Shown piece by piece: positions 60,986 through 64,000 of a stretch of 64,000 nt of DNA (the first letter of the stretch is position 1; each line of letters opens with the position of its first letter). This DNA is from Pardosa pseudoannulata. Its lineage: Eukaryota; Arthropoda; Arachnida; Araneae; Lycosidae. Under the pieces are notes generated by a model, which worked only from the letters and a program-made list of their open reading frames with translations, ran no database searches and was not told where the DNA came from. The DNA lies in the NCBI GenBank assembly GCA_032207245.1, contig CM063506.1:44370725-44434724 (forward strand), given 5' to 3'. Made by a program: the position numbers and the translations under genes.

Positions 60986-61479
60986 TCCCAAAATCAAGCT
61001 CAAAAGATACATAAACACATACTTCGTATTGGGATATGAAAATTTCCGACAAAGTAGTAAATTAAATTCAACGATGCTTGCATTCCACGTGGGATTTAAT
61101 TATTGACTATTATTATGCGTTTATGTGTAAGTAGAAATATTTAATTGTTTATAATTAGATACATGAAATTAACTCGTTTAAACGCAGTACCTACGTTTAT
61201 GAAAAGCTGTAATCTGAAAATTAAATTTATGCCGTAGCCTTGTGTGCCTGCTGGATTAGAGTTTCAATAATGCTTAGAGAAACTCTGCATTATATGGTTA
61301 GTTATAATTTTCATATTAATATTTTAAACACATGTTTCTTAGAGTAACTCTCATGCTGAGATGTTTGCTTATATATTTATTCTCTTATTTAGCCTCTGTG
61401 AAATTATAGGACTTATGCATTTCGTAATGATGTTGTAATGAGAATTGCTACATAAGTTGTAGTTAGAGTTATTTCGTAT
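60986..61479. other. AT-rich spacer between satellites
   Basis: No gene or array; AGAGTAACTCT/AGAGAAACTCT-like dyads occur near 61270 and 61340. Confidence 0.4.
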
Positions 61480-62964
61480 ATTATTATTAATTTATATTTC
61501 TACTGGGTTTAAATGGTCTTTAATTTAATTTAGTTGAATTTTTAATGTAGTATGCTATTAATTCAACAATTGTGTTACTTCTGTACTACTGTACTTGTTT
61601 CCAGTGTTTTTCTGTTTTATTATGGATTTATTAGATAATCTATCGGATTTAATTCAAATTAATGCGCTACAGTAATTATGTCTTTTATTTGGTAAGGGAT
61701 AAAAATGCTCTTTAGTTTAGTTTAATTGAATTTTTAATGTATTATACAATCTATTAATTCAACGATTGTGTTACTTCTGGACAACTTTGCTTGTTTCCAG
61801 TGTTTGTTACTTCTGGACACTTTTTGCTGTTTCCAGTGTTTTTCTATTTTATTATTGATTTATTCGATATTCTATTGGAATTATAATTAAATTAAAATGC
61901 ATCGAAACTATCTCTTTAATTTGGTAAGGGGCAAAAAGACTTTTAACTATGCATATTACTTAAAATGTGTGGAAGAGTTTTATTTTAAATTATTTTGCAA
62001 TAGGCGTTTTAAAATTTATATTTCTATTTTGTTTAAATGCTTTTCAGTTTAGTTTAGCTGAATTTTTAATGTAGTATGCTATCGATTAATTCAACAATTG
62101 TGTTACTTCTGTACTACTGTACTTGTTTCCAGTGTTTTTCTGTTTTATTATGGATTTATTCGATAATCTATCGGATTTAATTCAAATTAATGCGCTACAG
62201 TAATTATGTCTTTTATTTGGTAAGGGATAAAAATGCTCTTTAGTTTAGTTTAATTGAATTTTTAATGTATTATACAATCTATTAATTCAACGATTGTGTT
62301 ACTTCTGGACAACTTTGCTTGTTTCCAGTGTTTGTTACTTCTGGACACTTTTTGCTGTTTCCAGTGTTTTTCTATTTTATTATTGATTTATTCGATATTC
62401 TACTGGAATTATAATTACACTGATGGGCGATAGAAATTATCTTTTTAATTTGGTAAGACTTTTAGCCATGCATTTAACTCAAAATGTGTTGAAGAGTTTT
62501 ATATTAAATGATTTTGCAGTAGTTGTTTTCGAATTTATATTTCTACTGGGATAAAATGCTCTTTAGTTTAATTTAGTTTAATTTTTAATGTAGTATGCTA
62601 TCGATTATTTTAACGATCTTGTTGCTTTTGTACACCTTTGCTTGTTTCCAGTATTTTTCTATTTTCTATGGATTTATTCGATATTCAATCGGAATTGTAA
62701 TTAAATTAATATGACATAGAAATTATCTCTTTAGTTTGGTAAGGAGCAATAATATTTTTAACCATGCTCTTTAATTAAAGTATGTAGAAGAGTTTTATAT
62801 TAAATGATTTTGAAATAGGCATTTTCAAATTTATATATCTATTGGGTTTAAATGCACTTTAGTTTAATTTAGTCCATTTTTTAATGCATTATGCTATCAA
62901 TTAATTCACCAATTATGTTACTTCTGTACTACTGTACTTGTTTCCAGTGTTTTTCTATTTATTA
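61480..62964. repeat. Satellite D, 528-bp period array
   Basis: TTACTTCTGTACTACTGTAC at 61575 and 62103 and TTACTTCTGGACAACTTTGC at 61771 and 62299 give the same 528-bp period. The first two units are nearly identical; later ones (to 62964) are more diverged. Each long unit holds two or three shorter related blocks with TTTCCAGTGTTTTTCT and ATGGATTTATTCGAT, so it is a higher-order form of a shorter ancestral monomer. Confidence 0.92.
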
Positions 62965-63822
62965 CTAGCATATAAACCATCATAGAATGGAATTAGTAAA
63001 ATTTTTAATTTTCCAGAACTGTAAAGTATTCTATGAGGCTAGTAGAAAGAATGGTTTGTTTTTTGGCTGATAAATGGTTTAATAATTTAAATTATCTGAT
63101 ACACGCTCAATAATTTGTTTATCTTCATACTCCTCTAAAGTCTCGACATATTGTGAATGCAGTTTAGAATCCAGTTTAATTAATTTAGAAAGTTAATTCA
63201 AAATTTTCTTAGATACGTGAAAATTATCGTCAAGTGCTTCCCATTTTTTTTTGCTACAGTAATTACTGGAAGTAAAGGAATGAAACCATCATTTCCACTA
63301 CACCCTGGATGTAGATACAATTTGTAGTTATTACCAGTGATGAAATTTTCATTGCAGCAAAACATAATGGGTGATTAAATTTAAAATTATCATCTGTGTA
63401 CCTAATCTATTATTTAAGCCAAATATAAAAGGAAATTATATATGTAATATCTAAGTTCCGTGATAAAACGTATGAAAATAATGCAGACGATATTTAAATA
63501 ATTTAAAATGAGAAGTGATTAAATGGAATGGTTAAAGGAATAACGTCAGAACGTTAGAAATAAATGTTATCTTTACCTATTTATTATGTGATAAATGGAT
63601 AAATTTAATCACCTACTCTTAACCGGGGAAAATAGGGCTTGAAATAATGGTATCGAAAACGAGGGTAGGGTAGATTTCGAACGTTTTCGAATTCGCTTTG
63701 AATTTGGCTAACCCTAACTCACCAAGATTCCAATGTGGATGCCTCTATCCAGTCCAGGTACAACCGCTTCATAAATTTGAGGACAGACAGGTAGATAACT
63801 TAGGCTTTTATTATATAGGGGA
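62965..63822 (-). mobile_element. Nonautonomous Helitron-like element 4 (858 bp), inverted
   Basis: On the minus strand the 5' end is TCCCCTATATAATAAAAGCC at 63822 and the 3' end is ..TATATGCTAG at 62965. Host sequence on either side (TATTTATTA and TGGATTTATTCG) is contiguous in other satellite D units (TTTTATTATGGATTTATTCG near 62144), so the insertion lies exactly between A and T with no duplication. The terminal hairpin is disrupted here (CCATTCTATGATGG instead of the CCCGTCA palindrome). No SINE is present. Confidence 0.92.
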
Positions 63823-64000
63823 TGGATTTATTCGAAAAATCTATCGGAATTAAAACAAATTAATGTATGATAGATATCTCTTTAATTTGGTTAAGAGAAA
63901 AAAACACTTTTAACCATGAATTTTACTTAAAATGTGTTGAAGAGTTTCATATTAAATTCTTTTGCAACAGGAGTTTTTTATTTATATTTATACTCGTTTA
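63823..64000. repeat. Satellite D continues to the window end
   Basis: It resumes at TGGATTTATTCG and follows the unit order (ATCTATCGGAATTAA, TTAATTTGGTTAAGAG). The array extends beyond the window. Confidence 0.9.

Overview
This window looks like a gene-poor, very AT-rich stretch of a eukaryotic nuclear genome, most likely from an arthropod. Mariner (SETMAR-type helix-turn-helix), hAT-like, Helitron-like and TTAA-target elements, tRNA-derived SINEs and kilobases of satellite all point that way. The transposon set would suit an arachnid, but the sequence alone does not prove it. I find no intact host protein gene, rRNA, true tRNA gene, CRISPR array or operon. Almost every long open frame is low-complexity translation of a microsatellite or a transposase fragment.

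Layout. 1-8460: a direct duplication of at least 2.65 kb (1-2655 and 5769-8457). Each copy carries a piggyBac-like MITE, about 1.05 kb of unique spacer and a dead mariner. Between them lie a 410-bp-period duplication and a three-copy dispersed repeat. 8782-9785: a Helitron-like element containing a SINE. 10681-21940: about 11 kb of a ~205-bp satellite, in part a trimeric higher-order repeat, broken by two unrelated TTAA-target MITEs at the same monomer position. 22600-28200: SINE copies, two pentanucleotide arrays within a duplicated segment, a hAT-like MITE and an AT array. 28200-36500: mostly unique AT-rich DNA with two further SINE types, a local GC-rich island, a mariner relic and a short tandem repeat. 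36517-40016: a piggyBac deletion derivative, a 300-bp inverted-repeat pair, a MITE nested in a SINE and ~680 bp of AT repeat. 40090-40605: a small, unidentified, non-repetitive, higher-GC segment that may be a broken exon. 40971-42891: a 1.9-kb TTAA-flanked element with nested SINE and GC-rich poly(A) insertions. 43037-44453: a second Helitron. 45050-50775: a ~450-bp tandem repeat interrupted by a 2.1-kb hAT-like element whose transposase fragment has been amplified in frame. 51560-58565: a ~365-bp satellite. 58571-59854: a third Helitron. 59855-60985: a ~240-bp satellite. 61480-64000: a 528-bp-period array containing a fourth, inverted Helitron.

The elements interact as nested insertions rather than as a pathway. 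Several insertions can be read against an uninterrupted related copy elsewhere in the same window. This gives exact boundaries for two Helitrons (A|T target, no duplication) and target-site duplications for several SINEs. The best candidates for novelty are the satellite families with conserved short palindromes, the Helitron family captured with its empty sites, the tandem 72-residue hAT transposase repeat, and the set of TTAA-target MITE families.
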